Source: Bradyrhizobium sp. cir1
Lineage (GTDB): Bacteria > Pseudomonadota > Alphaproteobacteria > Rhizobiales > Xanthobacteraceae
Length of the DNA: 64,000 bases
Reading direction: 5' to 3'
Assembly (NCBI RefSeq): GCF_014198245.1
Contig: NZ_JACIHE010000001.1
Location: 310,001-374,000, forward strand
Below the pieces are notes generated by a model. It was given only the letters and a program-made list of their open reading frames with translations. It did no database searches and was not told where the DNA came from. Position 1 is the stretch's first letter; every line of letters begins with the position of its first letter. The translations under genes were made by a program, and so were the position numbers. Below are positions 25,925 through 34,181 of this stretch, piece after piece.

Positions 25925-25947
25925 CGCGATAAAGCCTTGTTATCGCG
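25925..25947. promoter_or_regulatory. Inverted repeat in the pxpB / rraA-like divergent region
   Basis: CGCGATAA-AGCCTTG-TTATCGCG is a perfect 8-bp palindrome with a 7-bp spacer, centred midway between the divergent pxpB (start 25804) and rraA-like (start 26065) genes. Size and symmetry suit a dimeric repressor operator. No regulator gene is adjacent. Confidence 0.5.
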
Positions 25948-26064
25948 TCGCATAATGGCGCTGCGGCCCTGCATTCTTGTGGGTCTTTTGGCCCTTGACG
26001 CAAAGGCTGCGGCTCGCAAGATGCGCGCGTTATTTTCCCGCCTATCCGGAGCTCGTTCTCGTCC

Positions 26065-26763
26065 ATGTCGCTGTCCCCCGAAGCCCGCAAGACCCTCGCC
26101 GGCATCACCACTGCCACCATCACCACGGTCCTGCTGAAAAAGGGCCTGCGCAACGTGTGGATGCGCGGCGCGCGTCCGCTGCGCCCGGGCCTGCCGCGCC
26201 TGGTGGGGCCTGCCTTCACGCTGCGCTTCGTGCCGGCGCGCGAGGATCTGGCGACGCCGGAATCCTGGTCGTCGCCGATCTCGACGCGCACCGCGATCGA
26301 GGCGATGCCGGAGGGCTGCATCGCCGTGGTCGACGCCATGGGCATCACCGATGCCGGCATCTTCGGCGACATCCTCTGCGCCCGCATGATGAAGCGCGGC
26401 GTCACCGCGCTGGTCACCGACGGCGTCGTGCGTGACGTCGAGGGCGTGCTCGGCACCAACCTGCCGGTGTGGTGCGACGGCTACGCCGCGCCGCCGTCGG
26501 TTGCGGGCCTGACCTTCGTCGGCTGGGGCGAGCCGATCGGCTGCGGCGGCGTTGCGGTATTCCCGAACGACATCGTGGTCGCCGATCAGGACGGCTGCGT
26601 GCTGATCCCGCAGGCGATGCTCGACCACGTCCTTGCCGAGGGCGTCGAGCAGGAGCGGATGGAAGCCTGGATCGTCAACGAGGTGAACAACGGCGCCGTG
26701 CTGCCGGGCCTCTATCCCATGAACGCCGAAACCAAGGCGCGTTACGCCGCCAGCAAGAAGTAA
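26065..26763 (+). CDS. RraA-like protein (aldolase/regulator of ribonuclease activity fold)
   Basis: A 232-aa protein with the RraA/HMG-aldolase fold: 'VVDAMGITDAGIFGDILCAR', 'MMKRGVTALVTDGVVRDVEG' and 'VFPNDIVVADQDGCVLIPQA'. The TDGxxRD motif with downstream Asp is the Mg2+/oxoacid-binding site of 4-hydroxy-4-methyl-2-oxoglutarate aldolase/oxaloacetate decarboxylase relatives. True RNase E inhibitors lack this site and are shorter (about 160 aa), so an enzymatic role in carboxylate metabolism is more likely. The cupin gene follows after 17 bp, probably cotranscribed. Confidence 0.85.
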   Translation: MSLSPEARKTLAGITTATITTVLLKKGLRNVWMRGARPLRPGLPRLVGPAFTLRFVPAREDLATPESWSSPISTRTAIEAMPEGCIAVVDAMGITDAGIFGDILCARMMKRGVTALVTDGVVRDVEGVLGTNLPVWCDGYAAPPSVAGLTFVGWGEPIGCGGVAVFPNDIVVADQDGCVLIPQAMLDHVLAEGVEQERMEAWIVNEVNNGAVLPGLYPMNAETKARYAASKK

Positions 26764-26780
26764 CGGAAGCGAGGACCCCC

Positions 26781-27185
26781 ATGGAGATCACCGTCGCAGG
26801 CACGCGGCCGACCCGCCGCGCGCCCAAGGAACACTTCACCGGCACGGTGTGGCAGGACCCCGTCATCATGGCGCCCGCGCCGGCACGGCTGAACTGCTCG
26901 CGCGTGGCGTTCGAGCCGGGCGCACGCACCAATTGGCACCACCATCCGCTCGGGCAGACGCTCTACGTCATCTCCGGCGTTGGCCGCATCCAGTCCAAGG
27001 GCGGGCCGATCCGCGAGATCCGCCCCGGCGACACTGTCTGGATTCCGCCGGGCGAACTGCACTGGCACGGGGCCTCGCCGACCAACGGCATGTGCCACAT
27101 CGCCATGCAGGAAGCACTCGACGGCGTCTATTCGACCTGGCTCGAGCCGGTGACCGACGCGGAATACGGCGCAGCGGCGGGCTAA
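26781..27185 (+). CDS. Cupin domain protein
   Basis: A 134-aa single-domain cupin. Motif 1 is 'WHHHPLGQTLYVISGVGRIQ', supplying metal-binding His and Gln/Glu, and motif 2 is 'PGDTVWIPPGELHWHGASPT'. The opening 'HFTGTVWQDPVI' resembles the carboxymuconolactone-decarboxylase-associated cupins that remodel small ketones or acids. It lies 17 bp downstream of the rraA-like gene, suggesting a common catabolic function. Confidence 0.88.
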   Translation: MEITVAGTRPTRRAPKEHFTGTVWQDPVIMAPAPARLNCSRVAFEPGARTNWHHHPLGQTLYVISGVGRIQSKGGPIREIRPGDTVWIPPGELHWHGASPTNGMCHIAMQEALDGVYSTWLEPVTDAEYGAAAG

Positions 27186-27249
27186 TTTGCGTGCCCCGGG
27201 CAAGACGCATCGCCCTTGGCGATGCGTGGCCGAGCCGGGACACGGCGAC

Positions 27250-27606
27250 TTACATCCTTTGCGCCGTCCACGTGCCTGTGCATATGGCGCCGCGCCAGGT
27301 GCCGGAGCCCGAGGTGCCGCTGAGGTGACCGAAGCCGACCGCGCGCTTGATGCCGCTGCTCAAGGTGACGTTGATGCTGCCGGCATCCGCCACGCGACCG
27401 GAGGCGTTCACGGTGGCGCTGCTTGATGCAATCTGACCGTTGTTGATGCCGATCGCGACGGTTGCGCCATTGCCGCAGGTCTCGCTCGATGACGAGATCC
27501 GGACATTCCATGTGCCGTCGAAAGTGTTGGTCGCAGCACCGGCCTGCGTCAGCGGGAGAGCGATGGCGAGAAGGGTAACGAAGAGTCCTTTGCGAATGCC
27601 GTTCAT
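27250..27606 (-). CDS. Small secreted hypothetical protein
   Basis: A 118-aa protein with a clear signal peptide (MNGIRKGLFVTLLAIALPLT to AGAAT) and a Ser/Gly/Thr-rich mature part with repeated beta-strand patterns ('FDGTWNVRISSSSETCGNG', 'GRVADAGSINVTLSSGIKRA', 'SGTSGSGTWRGAICTGTWTA'). Two cysteines probably form a disulphide. I know similar small proteins in bradyrhizobia without a function; a lipocalin-like or single-sheet barrel is possible. Confidence 0.7.
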   Translation of the reverse strand: MNGIRKGLFVTLLAIALPLTQAGAATNTFDGTWNVRISSSSETCGNGATVAIGINNGQIASSSATVNASGRVADAGSINVTLSSGIKRAVGFGHLSGTSGSGTWRGAICTGTWTAQRM

Positions 27607-27734
27607 GGCACGCCCCTGTGGTTGACCATGCAGGGGAACGTGGCACGGCGCGCGGAACCGGCGATGTGAGAGGCGTCACGCCTGCAGCAGGCTCTGTGAG
27701 GTGGCGCACGTCGTCATGACACGCGGACAAAGCA

Positions 27735-27759
27735 AAGGGGCCCGGATCGCGGGCCCCTT
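27735..27759 (-). terminator. Terminator after the DUF2147 gene
   Basis: Perfect 10-bp stem AAGGGGCCCG / CGGGCCCCTT with five-base loop, followed on the minus strand by TTTGCTTTG. It lies 26 bp downstream of the DUF2147 stop. Confidence 0.75.
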
Positions 27760-27785
27760 GTTTGGTCAGAGCGTCGAAACCGAAC

Positions 27786-28655
27786 TCAGTTCACGCGCGT
27801 CCAGGTCTGGCCGCCGCAAAACATGCCGCCGAAGGCGCAGCCCTGCACGCGCAGCCTGTCCGTGCCCTTCATGGAGATCGTGGAGTCGTATGTCGATCCG
27901 CTGTTGGGATCGAGGATGCGGCCGGACCATTTCTGGTCCTTGCCGGGCTTCATGTTGATCAGGACCTGCTCGCCGTTCTGGTTCGATTTGCTATCGACCG
28001 AATAGCCGCAGAGATTGCTGCCGCACTGCTCGATGCGGACCTTGCCTTCCTTCTCCTCGGTGAGCCAGACGCCGAGCGGTGAATTGAGATCACGCGTGGG
28101 CGCGGCTGCCGGAGCGGGCGGGGCGACCGCGGCGGATTGAACGGGAGCGGGGGCCGGAGCCGGTGGCGGAGGTGGCGCCGGCGGTGCAACGGCCACAGCG
28201 GCCGGCGGCGGTGCTGCGGGAGCCGCCTGCTGCTGGACGGGAGCAGGGGCCGGAGGCGGTGCGGGAGGAGGCGCGACAGCCGTATCAGCCGGCGCAGCGG
28301 TGGCGGTCGCCGGCTGCGGTGCGGGTGGCGCGGGAGGCGGTGCGGCCACGACGGGCGCGGGGGACTGCACGGCCGCGGGAGGCGCTGCTGCGGCGGCAGG
28401 TGGAGGCGCCGGTGCAGCCGGCGTTTGCGGCTCGACCGTCGCTTGCTGCGGCGCCTGCTGGCCTGGGCTCGTCTCGTTCTTCTTGGCCTTCTTGGCCTTG
28501 CCCTGGCCGGTGTTGTCGTACACGCCGGGAATCTGCACGGTGCCGCGGTCGGGATCGATGCGGATGGTGCGCCCGCCATATTCGAAGGTGTACTGCGCCT
28601 GCGCAGCAGTGCTCGCCAACAAAAGGAATGCGGCCGTGGCCACCAGCTTCCTCAT
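27786..28655 (-). CDS. Secreted DUF2147 protein with long Pro/Ala linker
   Basis: A 289-aa exported protein. The start is the ATG at 28655, six bases after AGGAG, giving MRKLVATAAFLLLASTAAQA. Residues 25-55 form a small beta domain ('YTFEYGGRTIRIDPDRGTVQ'). About residues 70-190 are almost entirely Pro, Ala, Val and Gln. The C-terminal DUF2147 domain starts at 'NSPLGVWLTEEKEGKVRIEQ' and includes 'CGSNLCGYSV' and 'YDSTISMKGTDRLRVQGCAF'. DUF2147 is a lipocalin-like fold found in envelope proteins. The linker may span peptidoglycan or extend the domain from the membrane. Confidence 0.85.
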   Translation of the reverse strand: MRKLVATAAFLLLASTAAQAQYTFEYGGRTIRIDPDRGTVQIPGVYDNTGQGKAKKAKKNETSPGQQAPQQATVEPQTPAAPAPPPAAAAAPPAAVQSPAPVVAAPPPAPPAPQPATATAAPADTAVAPPPAPPPAPAPVQQQAAPAAPPPAAVAVAPPAPPPPPAPAPAPVQSAAVAPPAPAAAPTRDLNSPLGVWLTEEKEGKVRIEQCGSNLCGYSVDSKSNQNGEQVLINMKPGKDQKWSGRILDPNSGSTYDSTISMKGTDRLRVQGCAFGGMFCGGQTWTRVN

Positions 28656-28882
28656 TTCCATCTCCTGAACAGGTGGTCCCCGCACCGACGCTTACGCGCC
28701 GGCTCGATCGCAAAAAGTGATCTAGATCACTGTTGTCCGTATGAGTCGTCCTCCCTCCGGTTCCGGTTCAATAACGCGGAAGTCGGTCCACAGTTGGGCG
28801 GGCTTGGCCGTTCGGTGGCGCAGGGGGCTTGCCTGGACGATCCGTGCTGATTGAATATACTCGATGGTGCACGCTGACGGAG

Positions 28883-29875
28883 ATGCTGATCATGCTGCGA
28901 CGATCTTGCGTAGTGATGCTCATCGCGGCGTGTTGTCTGGTCGCGACTGCGGTGCAGGCGGCCGGGCTCCGCTTTCTCGACGTGCCGGCCGATGCGGGCG
29001 GGCCTGCACTGAAAGGCATGGTCTCGACACCTTGCGCGGCATCGCCCTCGGAGGTCGCGTTGGGCGCGGGTCTCGCCTTGCCGGGCGTCAAGGATTGTCC
29101 GATCGCGGGCAGCCGACTCCCGCTGATCGTTGTATCGCACGGGAGGCGCGGCTCGTATCTCAGTCACGTCGATACCGCGACGGCGCTGGCCGATGCCGGT
29201 TTCGTGGTCGCGGCTATCAACCACCCGGGCGACACCGCCAGGGACACCAGCCGGACCGATGAGTTCTCCGTGCTGGTCGAGCGTCCCGCCGACATGAAGC
29301 GATTGACCGATTTCATGCTCGGCGCCTGGACGGAAGCTGGGGCTCTCGACCCCAAGCGGGTCGGCCTGTTCGGTTTCTCGCGCGGCGCCTATACCGGTCT
29401 CGTCGTAATCGGCGGCAATCCCGATTTCGGCGCGCTTGCTCCGCTTTGCGACAAGGAAGGGGCGACAACGCCGAAATGCCGGGCCATTCGCGATGGGCGC
29501 GTACCAACTGAAGCGGCCGTACACGACTCCCGCGTGAGAGCGGCCGTGCTGGCGGATCCGCCCCTTTATGAGGGGCTCTTCAACCGGGATCGCCTCGCCA
29601 ATGTGACGATCCCGCTTCTCTTATGGCGTTCGGCGCTCGGCGGTGACGGCGTCGTGCCCGCTTCGGTCGATGCGCTCGAGCAAATGCTTCCCGCGCGTCC
29701 CGACTTCCGGATCGTGCCGAACTCGTCGCACTTTTCCTTTCTTGCGCCATGTCCAGCTAAGCTGGCCGAAGCCGCGCCGATCCTGTGCACCGACCCGGCC
29801 GGGTTCGACAGGAAAGCGTTTCACGACACCTTCAACGACGCAGTCGTGAGCTTCTTCCGCAAGCATCTGGAGTGA
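28883..29875 (+). CDS. Secreted alpha/beta hydrolase, dienelactone hydrolase-like
   Basis: About 330 residues. ATG 28883 (or 28892) precedes a signal peptide, 'RRSCVVMLIAACCLVATAVQ' then AAG. Catalytic features: oxyanion region 'LPLIVVSHGRRGSYLSHVDT', nucleophile elbow Gly-Phe-Ser-Arg-Gly in 'VGLFGFSRGAYTGLVVIGG', and the His in 'VPNSSHFSFLAPCP'. The cysteine-rich C-terminus suggests disulphides in the periplasm. Relatives are annotated as predicted dienelactone hydrolases; the substrate is unknown. The long frame upstream of 28883 lacks a ribosome-binding site. Confidence 0.83.
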   Translation: MLIMLRRSCVVMLIAACCLVATAVQAAGLRFLDVPADAGGPALKGMVSTPCAASPSEVALGAGLALPGVKDCPIAGSRLPLIVVSHGRRGSYLSHVDTATALADAGFVVAAINHPGDTARDTSRTDEFSVLVERPADMKRLTDFMLGAWTEAGALDPKRVGLFGFSRGAYTGLVVIGGNPDFGALAPLCDKEGATTPKCRAIRDGRVPTEAAVHDSRVRAAVLADPPLYEGLFNRDRLANVTIPLLLWRSALGGDGVVPASVDALEQMLPARPDFRIVPNSSHFSFLAPCPAKLAEAAPILCTDPAGFDRKAFHDTFNDAVVSFFRKHLE

Positions 29876-29903
29876 CGGACGAGATCGGCCGCCGGTCGCG
29901 CCG

Positions 29904-30698
29904 CTAGTCGAACCAGGCGGCGTAGATCTTCTTGTAGCTGCCGTCTTCCATGGAAATGTGCAGCCACTGGTCGACGAAGGCCTTGAGCGCCATGTCGCGC
30001 TGCAGCCAATAGGCTTTCTCGGAGAAATCGAACGGCTTTTCCGGATGCACCGCACAGAGCACGCCTTGATGCTGCTTCTGCTGGTAGCGCGTCTCGGAGG
30101 CGTCGGTCATCATCAGATCGGCGTTGCCCTTGGCGATCTCGTCGAAGATCACGGTGTTGTCGGCGAAGACGGTGATGTCGGCGTCCTTGATGTTGGCGCG
30201 CGCGAAGCGTTCGTTGGTGCCGCCGGGATTGACAATGACGCGGGTGCCCTTCTTGTCGATATCAGGGAGCGTCTGGTACTTGCCGACGTCGGCGCAGCGC
30301 GCGATCGGCGTCTTTCCCTCGCGCATGATCGGTGCCGAGAAGAAACCCTTCCTCTGCCGGTCGAGCGTCACCGACACGCCGCCCATGGCGATGTCGAACT
30401 GGTCGGCCTCGAAATCCTTCATCAGCTTCGGCCAGGCCGTCGGCACGAACTCGACCTTGACGCCGAGTGCCTTGCCCAGCGCCTCCGCCATGTCGACGTC
30501 GAAGCCAGAGAACTGCTGGGTGGTCTTGTCGAGATAAATGAAGGGCTTGTAGTCACCGGTCATGCCGACGCGCAAGGTGCCGCGCTTAATGATCTCGTCG
30601 AGGCGCGAGGGCGCCGCCTGCTGGGCGTGGGCCGAAAGGTTCATCAGCAGCGCCACGGCCAAAGCCGCCAGAATTCGAACGGATATTCGAACGGTCAT
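29904..30698 (-). CDS. Family 3 solute-binding protein / cyclohexadienyl dehydratase-like
   Basis: A 264-aa periplasmic protein: signal peptide (MTVRISVRILAALAVALLMN, SAHAQQ), then 'LDEIIKRGTLRVGMTGDYKP', 'FSGFDVDMAEALGKALGVKV', 'DFEADQFDIAMGGVSVTLDR' and the Arg-containing ligand site 'NPGGTNERFARANIKDADIT'. These match SBP_bac_3 proteins, especially the PheC group (periplasmic cyclohexadienyl/arogenate dehydratase). Whether it is an enzyme or an amino-acid receptor cannot be decided; no permease or ATPase lies nearby, which slightly favours the enzyme. ATG 30698 follows GGAAAAGAG. Confidence 0.85.
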   Translation of the reverse strand: MTVRISVRILAALAVALLMNLSAHAQQAAPSRLDEIIKRGTLRVGMTGDYKPFIYLDKTTQQFSGFDVDMAEALGKALGVKVEFVPTAWPKLMKDFEADQFDIAMGGVSVTLDRQRKGFFSAPIMREGKTPIARCADVGKYQTLPDIDKKGTRVIVNPGGTNERFARANIKDADITVFADNTVIFDEIAKGNADLMMTDASETRYQQKQHQGVLCAVHPEKPFDFSEKAYWLQRDMALKAFVDQWLHISMEDGSYKKIYAAWFD

Positions 30699-30800
30699 CT
30701 CTTTTCCACCCATGCCCGAGCTGTCATTGTGCAGCTCCTCTGATTTGGATTTAGACCGGATGCCCGTCGCTGGCGAGGCGGAATTGAAAGGAAGCTTGGG

Positions 30801-31310
30801 GTGACGATTTCGATGTACGAGGCCTTGGTTGGCCTCTTCGTGCCGTATCTGCGCAACCTGTCCGTCCTGCTCGACAAGGGCGTGGCCTATGCCGAGGCCC
30901 GCAAGTTCAATCCCGCGGTGCTGCTCGGCATGCGCCTTGCGCCGAACATGTACGATCTGGCGCAGCAGGTCGGCGAGGCCTGCCGCCACGCCACGGTCGC
31001 GCCGGCCCTGCTGGCGCAGCACGATCCCGTGGCGCTGCCGGCGCTGGAGCACGACATGGCCGGGCTGCAGGCGCGCATCGCGACCTCGATCGAGTTCATC
31101 GAGAGCCTGCCGCGCGCGACGATCGATGCGGCGGCGGAGCAGAACGTCTTCTTCAGGCTGAAGAACGGCACCGAGCTGCCGTTCACAGGGCGGACGCTGC
31201 TGCTGACGTTCAGCGTTCCGCAGTTCTTCTTTCACGTTACGACCGCCTACGACCTGTTGCGGCACGCCGGCGTCGAGCTCGTGAAGAAGGATTATCTCGG
31301 AAGGAAGTAA
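30801..31310 (+). CDS. DUF1993 family protein
   Basis: A 169-aa helical protein starting with GTG at 30801, after AAGGA; ATG 30813 is an alternative. It contains 'SMYEALVGLFVPYLRNLSVL', 'GMRLAPNMYDLAQQVGEACR' and 'GRTLLLTFSVPQFFFHVTTA', the DUF1993 arrangement related to the DinB four-helix bundle. The closing HVTTAYDLLRHAG resembles the metal-binding helix of DinB-like proteins. Function is unknown, possibly a thiol- or metal-dependent transferase. Divergent from the binding-protein gene. Confidence 0.85.
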   Translation: MTISMYEALVGLFVPYLRNLSVLLDKGVAYAEARKFNPAVLLGMRLAPNMYDLAQQVGEACRHATVAPALLAQHDPVALPALEHDMAGLQARIATSIEFIESLPRATIDAAAEQNVFFRLKNGTELPFTGRTLLLTFSVPQFFFHVTTAYDLLRHAGVELVKKDYLGRK

Positions 31311-31314
31311 GTCC

Positions 31315-31413
31315 TAAAGCGCGATGGGATCTGGATGAATCGTCATCGCGCTTTGGGTTGTTGTTTACGCATGATCTTTTTCGGAAAACCGCTTCGCACT
31401 TTTCCGGATCATG
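31315..31413. repeat. Interspersed repeat, family 4
   Basis: 'AAAGCGCGATGGGATCTGGA' with inverted 'CATCGCGCTTT', then 'GCATGATCTTTTTCGG' with inverted 'CCGGATCATGC'. These are two adjacent hairpins (about 40 and 50 bp). The second contains GGAAAACCGCTTCGCACTTTTCC. I recognise this as a frequent rhizobial/bradyrhizobial intergenic element. It separates convergent genes. Confidence 0.7.
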
Positions 31414-31415
31414 CT

Positions 31416-31904
31416 TCAGGCTTCGCCCTTGCGCTCGTAATCGGCGAGCGAGCTGCGGCCGGCGATCTCGCTGCGCAGCAGCTCGAAGCGCCTGTTCGCC
31501 TCTTCCTCATGCGCATCGACGAAGCGCACGGCGGCCTCGCTCGTCATCGGACCGCTGACGACGGGCGCGGACTGCTCGCCGATGGTCTCGTGGACGTAGT
31601 ACTGGCCGTCATCGCCGCGATGAACCGTCCATTTGAGACGGATCGCCACCATCGGCCCCGGTCCGACCTTGCTGTAGCCGTCGGCATCGGTGTGCTCCGG
31701 CACCAGCGGCTGTTCCTCGACGACGGGATGCTCGTGCTCGGCGACCACCGGATGCTCGTCAGCGGCGGCTGGATGTTCTTCGACGACGGAATCCTCTTCA
31801 GCGGCCGGCGTCTCGGTGTCGCGGACGACGAGAACGGGCTCGGGGTTCTCCAGGATGCTGGCGATGGTCGCCAGCGCATGGTCGGTCGGGTCGATCTCTG
31901 ACAA
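31416..31904 (-). CDS. Acidic hypothetical protein with Glu/His-Pro repeats
   Basis: A 162-aa acidic protein. Start is TTG at 31904: a GGAGG site lies eight bases upstream. An ATG in the other frame sits directly against that site, too close to be used. Residues 35-70 are repetitive (EEHPAA, DEHPVV, EHEHPVV, EEQPLVPEH). A globular C-terminal half carries 'VAIRLKWTVHRGDDGQYYVH' and 'PMTSEAAVRFVDAHEEEANR'. No family is recognised. Confidence 0.72.
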   Translation of the reverse strand: MSEIDPTDHALATIASILENPEPVLVVRDTETPAAEEDSVVEEHPAAADEHPVVAEHEHPVVEEQPLVPEHTDADGYSKVGPGPMVAIRLKWTVHRGDDGQYYVHETIGEQSAPVVSGPMTSEAAVRFVDAHEEEANRRFELLRSEIAGRSSLADYERKGEA

Positions 31905-32011
31905 GGGTCCATCCTCCAGCTCGACGCGGACGGCAGGTCTGTCCCACTGCCGCCGCGGCCGGGAACATTAGGCGCGTTTGATTAAGGCTGAGTTGGGGCC
32001 CGATCTGCACC

Positions 32012-32036
32012 AAAATGGGACGCTTTCTGGCGTCCC
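32012..32036 (-). terminator. Terminator after the 2-hydroxyacid dehydrogenase gene
   Basis: Minus-strand GGGACGC-CAGAAA-GCGTCCC hairpin followed by ATTTTGG, 14 bp beyond the dehydrogenase stop. It closes the ABC importer operon. Confidence 0.7.
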
Positions 32037-32049
32037 GCAGGCGGTTGGG

Positions 32050-33039
32050 TCAGCTGAGCACGTCCTGATTGATGACGTTCTGCCTGATGGGATCGCCGTC
32101 CAGAGCGCTCAGGATGTTGTGCGCGGTCTGCTCGCTCATGCGCTGGACCGCCTCGACCGTGACGCCGGCGACGTGCGGCGCCATGATGACGTTGGGCAGC
32201 GCGAACAGCGCGTTGCTGACCGGCGGCGGCTCCACCTCGAACACGTCGAGGCCGGCGCCGGCGAGCTTTCCGGACGTCAGCGCGTCGTGCAGCGCCGCTT
32301 CCTTCACGATGCCGCCGCGCGCGGTGTTGATGAGGTAGGATCTCGGCTTCATGCGCCCGATCCGCGCCGCATCGAACAGGCCGACGGTCTCCGGCGTCTT
32401 CGGGCAGTGGATGGTGACGAAATCGGCGTGAGGCAGCACGGCGTCGAGGTCAGTGACCGGCTCGCATCCGGCCGCCTTGATATCGGCAGCGGGTTTGTAG
32501 GGGTCGTGGACCTGCACCTTCATCTCGAACGCCAGGCAGCGCCTGGCGGTGCGACTGCCGATGCGGCCGAAGCCGATGACGAGCACGGTCTTGCCGTAGA
32601 GGTCGAATGGCAGCATGCCGAGCCGGTCGGCCCATGTGCCGTCCCTGACGCAGGAATGCAGCTCCTGTGCGCGCTTGGCGAGCGTCAGCATCATGAACAG
32701 CGCCGCTTCCGCGACCGAGGGCGAGTTGGCGCTGCCCGCCACCATCAGCGGCACCTTGCGGCGGGAGAGGGCGGGTACATCGACGGCGTCGTAGCCGACG
32801 CCGATACGGGTCACCACCTTCATGTCTTTGGATGCCTCGAGCTCGGTCTCGCCGAAGGCGGTGGCGCCTAACGCCACGCCATGGACCGGCGCATGGCTCT
32901 TCAGCAGGGCCTCGAAGTCCTTGGCCGAGATCAGGTTGGAAAACTCGACGAGCTCGATATCGTCCCGCTGGGTGAGGAGGGCGCGTGCCCCTTGCGACAA
33001 AGTTTGGGTAACGAAAATCTTCTTCTTGTTGGTCGCCAT
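32050..33039 (-). CDS. D-isomer-specific 2-hydroxyacid dehydrogenase
   Basis: A 329-aa NAD-dependent dehydrogenase. NAD site 'KTVLVIGFGRIGSRTARRCL'; catalytic Arg in 'LINTARGGIVKEAALHDAL', Glu in 'LDVFEVEPPPVS' and His in 'MAPHVAGVTVEAVQRMSEQ'. The N-terminal substrate domain includes 'VVTRIGVGYDAVDVPALSRR'. This is the SerA/glyoxylate-hydroxypyruvate reductase family. It lies 35 bp downstream of the importer ATPase, so it probably oxidises or reduces a hydroxyacid derived from the imported compound. Confidence 0.9.
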   Translation of the reverse strand: MATNKKKIFVTQTLSQGARALLTQRDDIELVEFSNLISAKDFEALLKSHAPVHGVALGATAFGETELEASKDMKVVTRIGVGYDAVDVPALSRRKVPLMVAGSANSPSVAEAALFMMLTLAKRAQELHSCVRDGTWADRLGMLPFDLYGKTVLVIGFGRIGSRTARRCLAFEMKVQVHDPYKPAADIKAAGCEPVTDLDAVLPHADFVTIHCPKTPETVGLFDAARIGRMKPRSYLINTARGGIVKEAALHDALTSGKLAGAGLDVFEVEPPPVSNALFALPNVIMAPHVAGVTVEAVQRMSEQTAHNILSALDGDPIRQNVINQDVLS

Positions 33040-33074
33040 CGCTCCCCTGCCTGCTCGCGTTTCTTAAGCCGGCG

Positions 33075-34175
33075 TCACAGCACGACGCCGGTTTCTTCGT
33101 TTAGCAGGTGCATGTTGTTGAGGTCCATCGCCAAACGCATGGGAGCCCCGTCCGTAGCGCCGGCATTGGGATCGACGCGGCCGCAGACCGGCGTGCCGTC
33201 GAGCCCGAAATAGACCAGGGTCTCCATTCCCATCGGCTCGGTGACGTCGAGCACGGTGTCGAAGGGCTCGACCCCTGGCCCCAGATGCGCATGCGACTCC
33301 GTGAGATGCTCGGGGCGGATGCCGAGCAGCAGCTTGTCGGTGCGCGGCAGCGCGCTGTAGCGCGCGGCGCGGGCCGGCGGCAGCGCAAAGGCGATGCGGT
33401 CGGTGAGGCGGAGCTGAAGCGCGCCGCCGACATCCTCGAGCCGGCACGGGATGAAGTTCATCGCGGGCGAGCCGATGAAGCCCGCCACGAAGTGCGTCGC
33501 CGGCTTGTGGTAGAGCTCGTTCGGCGTGCCGATCTGCTCGATGCGGCCCTTGTTCATCACCACGACGCGGTCGGCCAGCGTCATCGCCTCGACCTGGTCG
33601 TGGGTGACGTAGACCGTGGTGGTGCGCACCTTCTGGTGCACCTTCTTGATCTCGATCCGCATCTGCACGCGCAGCTTGGCGTCGAGATTGGAGAGCGGCT
33701 CGTCGAACAAAAATACCTTGGGATTGCGCACGATGGCGCGCCCCATGGCGACGCGCTGACGCTGGCCGCCGGAGAGCTGCTTCGGCTTGCGGTCGATCAG
33801 GTCGGTGATGTCGAGGAGGCGGGCGGCTTCCGTCACCCGCGCCTTGATCTCGGCCTTGGGATAGTGCTTCAGGCGCAGCCCGAACGACATGTTCTCGGCG
33901 ACCGTCATGTGCGGGTAGAGCGCGTAGTTCTGGAACACCATCGCAATGTCGCGGTCCTTCGGCGGCACGTCGTTGACGACGTCGCCGCCGATCATGATAT
34001 CGCCGTCGCTGATGTCCTCGAGCCCGGCGATCATGCGCAGCGTCGTCGACTTGCCGCAGCCGGAGGGGCCGACCAGCACGATGAACTCATGATCGGCGAT
34101 GTCGAGGTCGATGCCGCGCACGGCTTCGACATCATCGTAACGCTTGACTACCTTCCGCAAAGCAACGTCAGCCAT
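33075..34175 (-). CDS. Carbohydrate ABC transporter ATPase, UgpC/MalK type
   Basis: A 366-aa ATPase. Walker A 'VLVGPSGCGKSTTLRMIAGL', Q-loop 'DRDIAMVFQNYALYPHMTVA', signature 'LSGGQRQRVAMGRAIVRNP', Walker B 'VFLFDEPLSNLDAKLRVQMR' and H-loop 'TTVYVTHDQVEAM'. The C-terminal 130 residues are the OB/TOBE regulatory domain of the MalK/UgpC group. It energises the two permeases directly upstream (6-bp gap). Confidence 0.95.
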   Translation of the reverse strand: MADVALRKVVKRYDDVEAVRGIDLDIADHEFIVLVGPSGCGKSTTLRMIAGLEDISDGDIMIGGDVVNDVPPKDRDIAMVFQNYALYPHMTVAENMSFGLRLKHYPKAEIKARVTEAARLLDITDLIDRKPKQLSGGQRQRVAMGRAIVRNPKVFLFDEPLSNLDAKLRVQMRIEIKKVHQKVRTTTVYVTHDQVEAMTLADRVVVMNKGRIEQIGTPNELYHKPATHFVAGFIGSPAMNFIPCRLEDVGGALQLRLTDRIAFALPPARAARYSALPRTDKLLLGIRPEHLTESHAHLGPGVEPFDTVLDVTEPMGMETLVYFGLDGTPVCGRVDPNAGATDGAPMRLAMDLNNMHLLNEETGVVL

Positions 34176-34181
34176 GAGTCA

